IMG/VR virus record: IMGVR_UViG_3300027607_000106
Span: 1 to 56,094 of that record
DNA length: 56,094 nt
Origin: a virus
Direction: 5' to 3' (one strand)
Every line of letters begins with the position of its first letter. The first letter of the stretch is position 1. Below are positions 26,396 to 33,003 of the stretch, piece by piece. The translations under genes were made by a program, and so were the position numbers. The notes beneath the pieces are model-generated. The model was not told the origin of the DNA, searched no databases, and was given only the letters and a program-made list of their open reading frames with translations.

Positions 26396-26750
26396 CGGCG
26401 GTGCGGTTTCTCTCGTCGGTCAGGCCGAGTTCGCTCATGTAGGCACGCATCTGTCCGTGCTTTGATGCGGGGAATCCGGTCGGATTGAAGCGGAACTCTG
26501 CCCACAGTTCGCAAAAGGCGATCGCCGCGGGCTCCCGAGATCCGTCAAGCCAGCCTGCCGGCGCGATGTATCGATCCCAAGCCTTGCGCGCCTCGCCCTT
26601 CAACGTGGCAGGACGCTTCAGATCATTGAAACGGCCCGCCTGGGTCACGGCCGCCTTCGCATCGTCGACCGAACCATGGCGAGTGGCCCGGTGCGTCCCA
26701 TCAACCAACCGCAGCTGTGACGGCTTCGGCTTAGCGCCGCGAGTAGCCAT
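26361..26750 (-). CDS. terS: Terminase small subunit, P27 family
   Basis: A 129-residue protein with the P27-type pattern: N-terminal RGAKPKPSQLRLVDGTHRATRHG, LKGEARKAWDRYIAPAGWLDG, then a helical middle and an acidic C-terminus (AEDEDDDEFA). It recognises the packaging site and recruits TerL, whose gene overlaps its 3' end. It begins 142 bases after the HNH gene, and that gap may hold packaging signals. Confidence 0.88.
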   Translation of the reverse strand: MATRGAKPKPSQLRLVDGTHRATRHGSVDDAKAAVTQAGRFNDLKRPATLKGEARKAWDRYIAPAGWLDGSREPAAIAFCELWAEFRFNPTGFPASKHGQMRAYMSELGLTDERNRTADAEDEDDDEFA

Positions 26751-26892
26751 ATTCAGCAGTCCCGAACATCAATCTGGTTTTGCGAAAGATTGTGCCCCAC
26801 GCCGGTCCCGCGTCCCCGGGGCCCAGAGATTTGATGCCCCCCGGTCACAGTGTGGCCTGTCTGCAACACTTTCACCCTTCGCCCTCAGGGGC

Positions 26893-27219
26893 TCACTGAC
26901 GGGCGTTTGCCGGGTGACGCGGGTCTGTAGGCCAGCCATCCGTATCGACCGCTGCCGAGTATCCCAAGCGCTCCTCACGCTGCTTGGCTCCAGCATGGTG
27001 CGCCTTGCATAGAGACTGGAACGGACCGGCGAAGAACTTGGCCTTGTCACCACGGTGCGGCTCGATGTGGTCACAGTCGGTGGCTGGGACTGCCCTGCCC
27101 TCGTCCACACACATCCGACACAGCGGCTCTTTGCGCAGCTGAGCGACGCTGATCGCCCTCCATGCCTTGGTCTTGTACCATCGGCGGTAGGCGCGCGCTG
27201 CGTTGCTGCGTTGATCCAT
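26893..27219 (-). CDS. HNH endonuclease next to terminase
   Basis: From ATG 27219 the product is 108 residues: YKTKAWRAISVAQLRKEPLCRMC, then the HNH core TDCDHIEPHRGD and SLCKAHHAGAKQREE. The cysteine pairs bind zinc, and the first histidine of DHI is the likely catalytic base. In HK97-like phages a terminase-adjacent HNH protein is needed for cos cleavage together with the terminase. It is the first late gene read from the right. A start at 27249 is also possible. Confidence 0.9.
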   Translation of the reverse strand: MDQRSNAARAYRRWYKTKAWRAISVAQLRKEPLCRMCVDEGRAVPATDCDHIEPHRGDKAKFFAGPFQSLCKAHHAGAKQREERLGYSAAVDTDGWPTDPRHPANARQ

Positions 27220-27475
27220 ATCGCATTCCGCAGTCAGGGGCACTGGCATGCCCCAGCCCCCGTCACCTGCGCAGCTAACGCATACGGGCTGCCGGAATGG
27301 AGACGGCCAGAGTAACGCGAACGTGCCGTACTCAAAATCGGGTCCGGCACCACCAGCAAATTATATTTCTGTATGTCAGGCCGGTGCCCGACTCTACCCG
27401 ATTGCCGTAGCCGTAACGCATTGAGTTGCCTATAGTGCTCGCTGGGGTTGAACTCGACTGCAGGGCGCGGAAGTG
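27220..27475. other. Divergent gap between late operon and membrane gene; probable cos/late promoter region
   Basis: This 256-base stretch lies upstream of the first late gene, the place where HK97-like phages usually have cos. It has imperfect inverted GGCACC/GGTGCC arms around 27346-27393. I cannot identify cos or a convincing sigma-70 promoter by eye. Confidence 0.4.
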
Positions 27476-28081
27476 ATGAATCTGGCGAAACTAGAGGAGA
27501 AATTGATAATATATTGGAAGAATCAGAAAGAAAATATTCTGATCTCTTCCGTCATGTTAGCAATGACATTCGTGTTTCTGGCATCCATTAGCAGCACGTG
27601 GCAATTCCTCTTGGCAGCAGCCACTATTTTTGTAATTGGTTTTGCTATTACCGGCTTAGTGTTAGTTTGGATTTTCTTAAGGCTGATGTGTGATATCCTT
27701 TACGCCGTTCGGTTTCCAACCCTGTCCATCGAAGCGGCGCAGCGACACCCCTCCATATACAGATTGTCATTGTTCATGATCCGGGCTGGCTTGGCCTTAT
27801 TGATAATCGGCGCTCCTATGCTCCTGTTTTCCGACTATTTATTCAACAAAGAGCACACGTTATACAGTGTTATAATAGGAGGAGTGCTTCTTATACTAGG
27901 ATCCATTCTCTTTTTCGAAGGCGGCCGGATAATGCGCAGGTTGCGAATGAACACTGCGAAACAGCTACAACTGGAAGGCCAGCAAGTTGATACACGGCCT
28001 TACACGGATATCGACCTATCGCAGTTGCGGCCGTGGGACAGCGGCGAATTCTGGCGCGGCCCTAGGCCACCGGGGCTTTAG
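27476..28081 (+). CDS. Four-helix inner-membrane protein (cargo gene)
   Basis: An AT-rich gene on the plus strand between the early and late operons. The 201-residue product has four hydrophobic helices near residues 20-40, 45-75, 100-122 and 130-148 (for example LLAAATIFVIGFAITGLVLV), then a polar cytoplasmic tail ending FWRGPRPPGL. ATG 27476 is preceded by GTG 27473 in frame and a GGAAG ribosome site. No family is recognised. Position, strand and base composition fit a lysogeny-expressed cargo gene, and membrane proteins there often block superinfection, but that is inference. Confidence 0.7.
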   Translation: MNLAKLEEKLIIYWKNQKENILISSVMLAMTFVFLASISSTWQFLLAAATIFVIGFAITGLVLVWIFLRLMCDILYAVRFPTLSIEAAQRHPSIYRLSLFMIRAGLALLIIGAPMLLFSDYLFNKEHTLYSVIIGGVLLILGSILFFEGGRIMRRLRMNTAKQLQLEGQQVDTRPYTDIDLSQLRPWDSGEFWRGPRPPGL

Positions 28082-28225
28082 CAGGATGGCAGTCGCGGAT
28101 CAATGATGCGCTGTGCAAGGCCGGGCCCTAACGCTTAATTCAACGGGCCCAGTTGTTCAGAAATCGCAGGCCAACCGAAACACAGAAACACAATCGAACA
28201 CACGCAAAAATTTAGTGGATTCCGG

Positions 28226-28255
28226 TAGACAACCCTAAATTTGCAGATCTATTAT
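28226..28255 (+). promoter_or_regulatory. Candidate sigma-70 promoter for the S24-like gene
   Basis: TAGACA at 28226-28231 and TATTAT at 28250-28255 are separated by 18 bases in an AT-rich stretch, 57 bases before the start at 28312. Confidence 0.45.
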
Positions 28256-28311
28256 TAGCCACATAATCAGAAAAGACGTTTTGAAGCCAATGAACCCTCT
28301 GGGGCACCCAT

Positions 28312-28620
28312 ATGAAAGCTCATATTGACGTAGGGGCAGAATTCGACACGAAGGCAATAACCCGAGACCGGCAACTCGAGACACCTCCTTATCAAGTTCA
28401 GATCAATACCAGATTGTTGGGCCGGAATTTTCCCAGCGGGGCCACAGTCGTTGTGGACCCTTGCGCGGAAATTCGACCCGGTGACATCGTCTATGCAGTA
28501 TTCGGCCAGGAAAACGAAAATCTGACCAAACGGTTCTTCGAATGGTACGATGGCGCATTGAACGAATTCGATAAGGTCTGTGCGATCCATAAAGTGGTCG
28601 CAAAGCTGCCTCGTACTTGA
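28312..28620 (+). CDS. Headless S24/LexA-like protein, paralogue 1
   Basis: A 102-residue protein resembling only the C-terminal domain of LexA/CI-type repressors: SGATVVVDPCAEIRPGDIVYAVFG, then LTKRFFEW and AIHKVVAKL. There is no N-terminal helix-turn-helix. The GDSM serine motif is absent, while a Lys-Arg at the lysine position is kept. It is clearly related to the protein at 44857-45165 (shared VVDP, RPGD, FFEW, GAL-EFD and HKVV). It may dimerise with, or interfere with, an S24 repressor. No experimental counterpart is known to me. Confidence 0.75.
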   Translation: MKAHIDVGAEFDTKAITRDRQLETPPYQVQINTRLLGRNFPSGATVVVDPCAEIRPGDIVYAVFGQENENLTKRFFEWYDGALNEFDKVCAIHKVVAKLPRT

Positions 28621-28685
28621 TGCCCGTGTGCGAACGTAAGGCGCACACAACGCGAACCATAAGGTTGCAACTGGTTGCAAATGGA

Positions 28686-28747
28686 GAAGCCTCGCCTTCA
28701 GCGGGGCTTCACGCCGGGCATGAGAATGACGACATCGCCACGATGTC
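28686..28747. terminator. Bidirectional terminator-like hairpin cluster
   Basis: A 10-bp stem (GAAGCCTCGC with GCGGGGCTTC, one wobble) lies at 28686-28710. A second perfect hairpin GACATCG-CCA-CGATGTC lies at 28731-28747, and GGCCG-TTT-CGGCC follows near 28753. They lie between convergent genes and could end both transcripts, or be the site where the NusG-like protein allows read-through. Confidence 0.55.
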
Positions 28748-28830
28748 TTCTAGGCCGTTTCGGCCGGGCGGCTGCCGGAGTGTCGCACTGGCACGGGCCA
28801 GATTGGGCCGGGTCAGCCACCGATCGGGCG

Positions 28831-29361
28831 TCAACGGTCAGGTCCGCTGACAATCTCCCCGATCGCGTCAGGCGGAAGCTCCACCTTGACGCCCGCGCAA
28901 TATGCCTTGATTTTGTTCCCAAGGTCAACCGAGACTTGGGCAATAAGTCCTTCGAGAGGATTTCCGTCCGCAATCCTGGCGATTGTGCCGGGATCGAGCC
29001 GCTTGCGGCCAACCTCGTCGACAGCCTGCCCCTCGGCCTCCTCCATGATCCGATCCATGATCTCATCGGGAAGTGGGACCGGGTCGCGGCCGGGCACGCT
29101 GATCACGGTAGAGACCCACAACGTGTCGTTGATCAGGCCTATCTCGAATGGTTCGCAGAGCACGAAGATGTACCGGTGGAAGCGCGGCACATCGCTCCAT
29201 GCGGCCATGAACCGGGCCTGCTTGATCGTTGTTCCGGGAACCCGGCGCCGTTTGCGCACACGAATGACTGGGAAGAAGGTCATAAACCCCTGCCGCCGCA
29301 ATTCGCGGTCCGCGCCGGCTTCGGCTTGCGGGTGAGTATGGACCGCATACCAGTTCTTCAT
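28831..29361 (-). CDS. NusG/RfaH-like transcription antiterminator
   Basis: A 176-residue protein. Residues 1-105 match the NusG N-terminal domain (NWYAVHTHPQAEAGADRELRRQGFMTFFP, then FHRYIFVLCEPFEIGLIND). Residues 128-168 form a KOW-like beta domain (PLEGLIAQVSVDLGNKIKAYC). It would bind RNA polymerase and change termination. It is the last gene of the early operon and immediately precedes the hairpin cluster and the late genes, the place lambda gives to Q, so I infer a late-gene regulator. It overlaps the preceding gene by 4 bases. Confidence 0.88.
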   Translation of the reverse strand: MKNWYAVHTHPQAEAGADRELRRQGFMTFFPVIRVRKRRRVPGTTIKQARFMAAWSDVPRFHRYIFVLCEPFEIGLINDTLWVSTVISVPGRDPVPLPDEIMDRIMEEAEGQAVDEVGRKRLDPGTIARIADGNPLEGLIAQVSVDLGNKIKAYCAGVKVELPPDAIGEIVSGPDR

Positions 29362-29603
29362 TGCTCCGCGGCCTCCTTGATCTCCACGGAATAGCTCTCG
29401 ACCACGGTCAGGCCGTTCTCGACTGACGGGTGCCCGCTACGGTGGGCTAACGAGTGCCCGGGCACATACCGAAGCGCGCCTTTCCAGGCGATCACGTCGA
29501 TCCTGATGACCAGCGTGCCCGGCAGGTGGCCGACGACCACGCCCTCCCAGCCGGACGACGTGCAGCGGACTCTCTTGCCGATGTCGATCGGGCCACGGGT
29601 CAT
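29358..29603 (-). CDS. Small beta-rich protein of unknown function
   Basis: ATG 29603 overlaps the primase stop as ATGA, which decides the start over the longer frame. The 81-residue product (MTRGPIDIGKRVRCTSSGWEGVVVG...) has a KOW- or SH3-like pattern in its first half, with a GWEGVVVGHLPGTLVIRID strand pair. Being coupled to the NusG-like gene by ATGA, it could be a partner in nucleic-acid binding. I recognise no named family. Confidence 0.65.
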   Translation of the reverse strand: MTRGPIDIGKRVRCTSSGWEGVVVGHLPGTLVIRIDVIAWKGALRYVPGHSLAHRSGHPSVENGLTVVESYSVEIKEAAEQ

Positions 29604-30529
29604 GCGGCGCGCTCCATCCGAGCCATCAGCACGTCGTTCCAATCGCCGACCTGCGGGGGAATTGCGACGGTCACAGTGCGGCCGCGCGTTGCAAGCCGAT
29701 GCGCCAAGGCATATGCCGAGGATTGGCCGGTGAACCCGGCATCGTTGTCACCGAAGACGATGATCTCCTTCGCCTCCTCCGGCGGCTCCCATGCCATCAT
29801 CAGGCCAGCGGTGAGCGCGGCCCACACAGGTATGCTCCAGAGGACCGACGCGGAGAAAGCCGTCTCGATACCCTCCGCAACCCCGAGGACGTCGCCGGCC
29901 GGCGCAAGGCGGACAGCTCCACCCTTCTCGATCTTGCCGGGCATGAGCCCCCGTGGCTTCTCCACGGGCGCCTTCCCACCGTTACCGTCGAGAAACGTCC
30001 GGTGGATGGTCACCGGTCGACCGTCCGGCGCCATGAACTTCGCGATCATCGCCGGGAAGTAGCGGGCTTCGCCACCAATGTATCGGCAGCGCTCGACATA
30101 GCGAAGGGTCGACGGATAGTCGTCCGGCTCAATCCCGCGGCATTCGAGATAGTAGGCGACAGGATCACCCCGCTCGATGCGGTGTCCCACCCGCCACAGC
30201 CGGTTCATCGAATCCCGGAGCGATTGTTCGTCTCGCTTCTGCCGAACCTGTGTCGTCTCCGCCTTGCCGACGATCGCCTCGACCTCGCGGGCGCACTCGG
30301 CGAAGTCCCAGCCCTTCACCCTCATCAGCAGCGAGAAGCCGTCCCCCGCCCCGCATACCGAGCAAATCCACGTCCCGGTGCCGTCCTTGTCGTCGAACCG
30401 GAACCGGTCGCGCCCCTCATCGCAAACCGGACAAGGGCCGTGCTTGCCGGTCAGGTACCGCCGGTCGATCCCTAGCATCGACAACAGGCTTGGCCATCGG
30501 CCCTTGGCGAGATCGCGAAGACTGCTCAT
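29600..30529 (-). CDS. Zinc-finger/Toprim phage primase
   Basis: A 309-residue protein with an N-terminal DnaG/gp4-type zinc ribbon (CPVC at 33-36, CSVC at 56-59), a helical region with YLECRGI, and a Toprim domain with the acidic motifs VAEGIETAFSA and VFGDNDAG. It makes RNA primers for phage DNA replication. No helicase domain is fused, but an SF2 helicase gene ends 4 bases into its start (ATGA overlap), so the two are probably co-expressed replication proteins. ATG 30529 is chosen from that overlap. Confidence 0.9.
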   Translation of the reverse strand: MSSLRDLAKGRWPSLLSMLGIDRRYLTGKHGPCPVCDEGRDRFRFDDKDGTGTWICSVCGAGDGFSLLMRVKGWDFAECAREVEAIVGKAETTQVRQKRDEQSLRDSMNRLWRVGHRIERGDPVAYYLECRGIEPDDYPSTLRYVERCRYIGGEARYFPAMIAKFMAPDGRPVTIHRTFLDGNGGKAPVEKPRGLMPGKIEKGGAVRLAPAGDVLGVAEGIETAFSASVLWSIPVWAALTAGLMMAWEPPEEAKEIIVFGDNDAGFTGQSSAYALAHRLATRGRTVTVAIPPQVGDWNDVLMARMERAA

Positions 30530-32028
30530 GCCGCCTTGCCTCGCGATTTCGCGTAGCGGATGTCTTTTGCGCGGATCCACGACCGGACAACCTCGCCAAC
30601 GGCCTCAGCCGGCTCAGCGTCCTTCAAGCGCTGATCGTTGGGCCACACCGAATAGTAGTCGCGGTATGCATGCGCGACCCAGCCGGGCGACCGGCCACGA
30701 TCGAGAGCGAACCTGCGCAGCTGCCGGATGAAGTTGATCTTGACCGGCCATTCGTCGGTCTGGTTTCGCCGCTCAGCTGCGCTGACCTTTCGCCCGACGC
30801 GATTGACCTCGACGAGCTCACCATCCCCGACAGCCACATCCGCCTGTCGCTGCGGCGCGAACCCGCAGGACGGGCATTCGTGCGTCGATGGGGGCTTCAG
30901 GAAGGCGCAGGACGGGCATTCTTTCGGCAGCGGCGCAGACCGGTCCCGTTCGCCGCTCGACTTGCTCCTGCGGCCATCGTTGAGGGTTTCGTGCTTGATA
31001 TCCGTGACGAAACCCAAGCGCTGTGTCGTGTCGCTGTGATCCAGAACCCGGAGGTCCTCCTTGCCGACCGCCGTGCGCAAGCCGCGGCCGATCATCTGGA
31101 CGTAGAGCATCTCGCTTTTGGTCGGCCGGGCGAGCACGATGCAACGCACATCCCAGTCAACGCCGGTGGTGAGGCACGCGACGTTGCAGACGACCTTCAC
31201 GTCGCCGGAGTGGAACCGGCGACGGATGGCTTCCCGCTCCTCGGCATCCGTGAACGCGTCGATGTACGCGGTCGGAATTCCGGCTTCGGCGAAGCGCTCC
31301 TCGAGATGCCGGGCATGAGCGCGATCGACACCGAACACCAGTGTCGGGCGATCCTCGCCAAGGCGACGCCAGGTCTCGACGACATCCGCCGTCAGGTCTG
31401 GCTTGTCCATCGCTTCCGACAGGTCGCCCTCGTGATAGTCGCCCGCGACCGTCCGGACGCCCTGCAGGTCGGGATGCGACGGCGCGAAAACATGGAACGG
31501 CGCAAGATAGCCCGCCTGGATCAGATCCCCCGTTGTCGCCGCGATGATCAGGTCGTCGAAGTGCTTGCCAAGCCCCTTGGTCCACGGCGTCGCGGACAGC
31601 CCAACGAATGGGATTCCGGCCCATTCGGGCTTGGCCATCCACTTGCCGTAGAACTCGTACCAACGATGCGCCTCGTCAATCACGACGATATCGGCCTCGG
31701 GGATTTCGCGGCGCTGCAGGGTCTGAACGCTGGCGATCTGGACCGGCTTCGCGGCGTTGGTCATCTCGTGATTGGCCTGGATCACGCCGACGTCCCGGAT
31801 GCCTTCGGCCCAGAAGGCCTGCACGGTCTGATCGACCAGCGACAGGGCCGGCACCGTGAAGATGATCCGGTTGCCCTTGCCCAACGCGCCGTCGACGATC
31901 GCGGCGGCAAGGATCGTTTTCCCGAACCCCGTCGGCGCCTGGATCATGGGCCTGCGACGCCCCCCGACCAAGGACCAGCGAAGCCTGTCGAGGGCAGCAG
32001 TCTGATGAGGGCGGAGGTCGCTGTTCAT
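30526..32028 (-). CDS. SF2 DEAD/DEAH-box helicase
   Basis: A 500-residue helicase: motif I APTGFGKT, motif II VIDEAHRW, motif III LSATPW, motif VI MIGRGLRT. A C-terminal zinc ribbon is built from CPSCAF and CPSCGF, followed by a basic helical tail. The domain order resembles phage replication or repair helicases of the RadD/UvsW type. It lies between the DUF1376 protein and the primase, both overlapping by ATGA, so unwinding at the origin or during fork restart is the likely job. Confidence 0.9.
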   Translation of the reverse strand: MNSDLRPHQTAALDRLRWSLVGGRRRPMIQAPTGFGKTILAAAIVDGALGKGNRIIFTVPALSLVDQTVQAFWAEGIRDVGVIQANHEMTNAAKPVQIASVQTLQRREIPEADIVVIDEAHRWYEFYGKWMAKPEWAGIPFVGLSATPWTKGLGKHFDDLIIAATTGDLIQAGYLAPFHVFAPSHPDLQGVRTVAGDYHEGDLSEAMDKPDLTADVVETWRRLGEDRPTLVFGVDRAHARHLEERFAEAGIPTAYIDAFTDAEEREAIRRRFHSGDVKVVCNVACLTTGVDWDVRCIVLARPTKSEMLYVQMIGRGLRTAVGKEDLRVLDHSDTTQRLGFVTDIKHETLNDGRRSKSSGERDRSAPLPKECPSCAFLKPPSTHECPSCGFAPQRQADVAVGDGELVEVNRVGRKVSAAERRNQTDEWPVKINFIRQLRRFALDRGRSPGWVAHAYRDYYSVWPNDQRLKDAEPAEAVGEVVRSWIRAKDIRYAKSRGKAA

Positions 32029-32588
32029 GAGCCCGCGCCCCCTGAGAAATTAACTACTTCAGTAGGTGTTGTATCCTCTTGGCTAGGTCTTTTGTCCCTG
32101 TCTATGTCCTTCTCTCTCTGCGACGTCGCGCGTACGAAACGCGTTTCATCATGCGTTTCATCATGCGTTTCAGGTGGCGTTTCATCCGCGTTTCGTTGGC
32201 GTTGCCGCCAGCGTTTCAGTCTATCGGCGTCCTTGTTTCGCTTGCTGACCTGAGTGCGTTTCCGCTCCCATGCTTCGATCGCCTTTTCGCAGACGACAGG
32301 ATGGTACAGTCGCCCATCAGTGCACTTGATCCAGCCCTGGAGCGCTGCGGTCCTGACCCTCTTCCACTTCGAACCGGCCTGGCTCAGGATCGCCAGCATC
32401 TTGTCATTGTCCGGCAAGGAACCCGCTGGCATCTGATGCCAGCTTTCCAGCCAGAGCGTCATCGCCGCGGCCTTCTCGTCGCCACTCGCGGTCAGCCACG
32501 TCTCGCTCGTCAGCAACCTGCGAATGTCGACCGGCATGAAGGGGAAGTCGCGGAGATCAAGATCGGCGTGAACAAGAGGCTCGGTCAT
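32025..32588 (-). CDS. DUF1376 replication protein
   Basis: A 187-residue protein starting MTEPLVHADLDLRDFPFMPVDIRRLL. The first 110 residues match DUF1376, a winged-helix-like domain found in phage replication initiators. The C-terminal region is basic, with a DET-PPET-HDET-HDET tract encoded by 12-bp DNA repeats that look like iterons. As in lambda O, the gene may contain the origin it binds. It is followed by helicase and primase genes. ATG 32588 has GGGAGG upstream; a TTG at 32597 is less likely. Confidence 0.82.
   Translation of the reverse strand: MTEPLVHADLDLRDFPFMPVDIRRLLTSETWLTASGDEKAAAMTLWLESWHQMPAGSLPDNDKMLAILSQAGSKWKRVRTAALQGWIKCTDGRLYHPVVCEKAIEAWERKRTQVSKRNKDADRLKRWRQRQRNADETPPETHDETHDETRFVRATSQREKDIDRDKRPSQEDTTPTEVVNFSGGAGS
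32141..32218 (-). repeat. Iteron-like 12-bp direct repeats (candidate replication origin)
   Basis: The 8-mer TGAAACGC (minus strand) occurs at 32141, 32153, 32165, 32177 and 32211 (plus-strand starts), with a one-mismatch copy at 32188. The first four are spaced exactly 12 bp apart. They lie inside the DUF1376 replication gene, like the lambda ori iterons inside O. Confidence 0.6.
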
Positions 32589-32593
32589 TGCGG

Positions 32594-32818
32594 TCAAGCC
32601 TCCCGGAGGTCCAGTTTGTCGATCAGGAATTGCGTCTCCTCGTGCGTCAGCACCGAGACATCATCGGCGCGCATCTCCATCAGCAACCGCTTCAGTGCGG
32701 CGTCAGCGGCACCCGTGCCGCGCGCAACGAGCAGCATGGCGCTGGTGGCGTTGACGAGCGCCCGGCGAGCCGTGGAGCGTCTGTGTGGGTGCTCTTGCGG
32801 GAGATAGGCGACGGTCAT
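32594..32818 (-). CDS. Small helical protein of unknown function
   Basis: A 74-residue protein (MTVAYLPQEHPHRRSTARRALVNATSAMLLVARG...) with a basic first half and an acidic helical C-terminus (HEETQFLIDKLDLREA). It overlaps the preceding gene by ATGA and ends 5 bases before DUF1376. Its place suggests a replication accessory, but no family is recognised. Confidence 0.6.
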   Translation of the reverse strand: MTVAYLPQEHPHRRSTARRALVNATSAMLLVARGTGAADAALKRLLMEMRADDVSVLTHEETQFLIDKLDLREA

Positions 32819-33003
32819 CGGATCACCTCGCCGAACAGGTTGCGCTCAGCCGGCGGGATGCGGCGGCGACCGTTCGCTGCCCATTGCAAGAGCATTGCAG
32901 CGAAGCCGAGTTGGCCGTTTATGCGCCGAATGCGGGCTTCGCGCAGAAGCGTCCGGCAGTAGAAGACCCGCATTTCCCTTTCATCAATGCCGACAGCAGT
33001 CAT
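32815..33003 (-). CDS. Small basic protein of unknown function
   Basis: ATG 33003 overlaps the C5-methyltransferase stop as ATGA, so the start is chosen there and not at 33090. The 62-residue product (MTAVGIDEREMRVFYCRTLL...) is arginine-rich and probably helical, with features of a small nucleic-acid-binding protein. No domain is recognised. Confidence 0.6.
   Translation of the reverse strand: MTAVGIDEREMRVFYCRTLLREARIRRINGQLGFAAMLLQWAANGRRRIPPAERNLFGEVIR

Noticed and set aside
32141-32218. CRISPR array
   Set aside because: The repeats are 8 bases with 3-4 base gaps inside a coding gene, far from a CRISPR repeat-spacer pattern. No array or cas gene is seen in the window.
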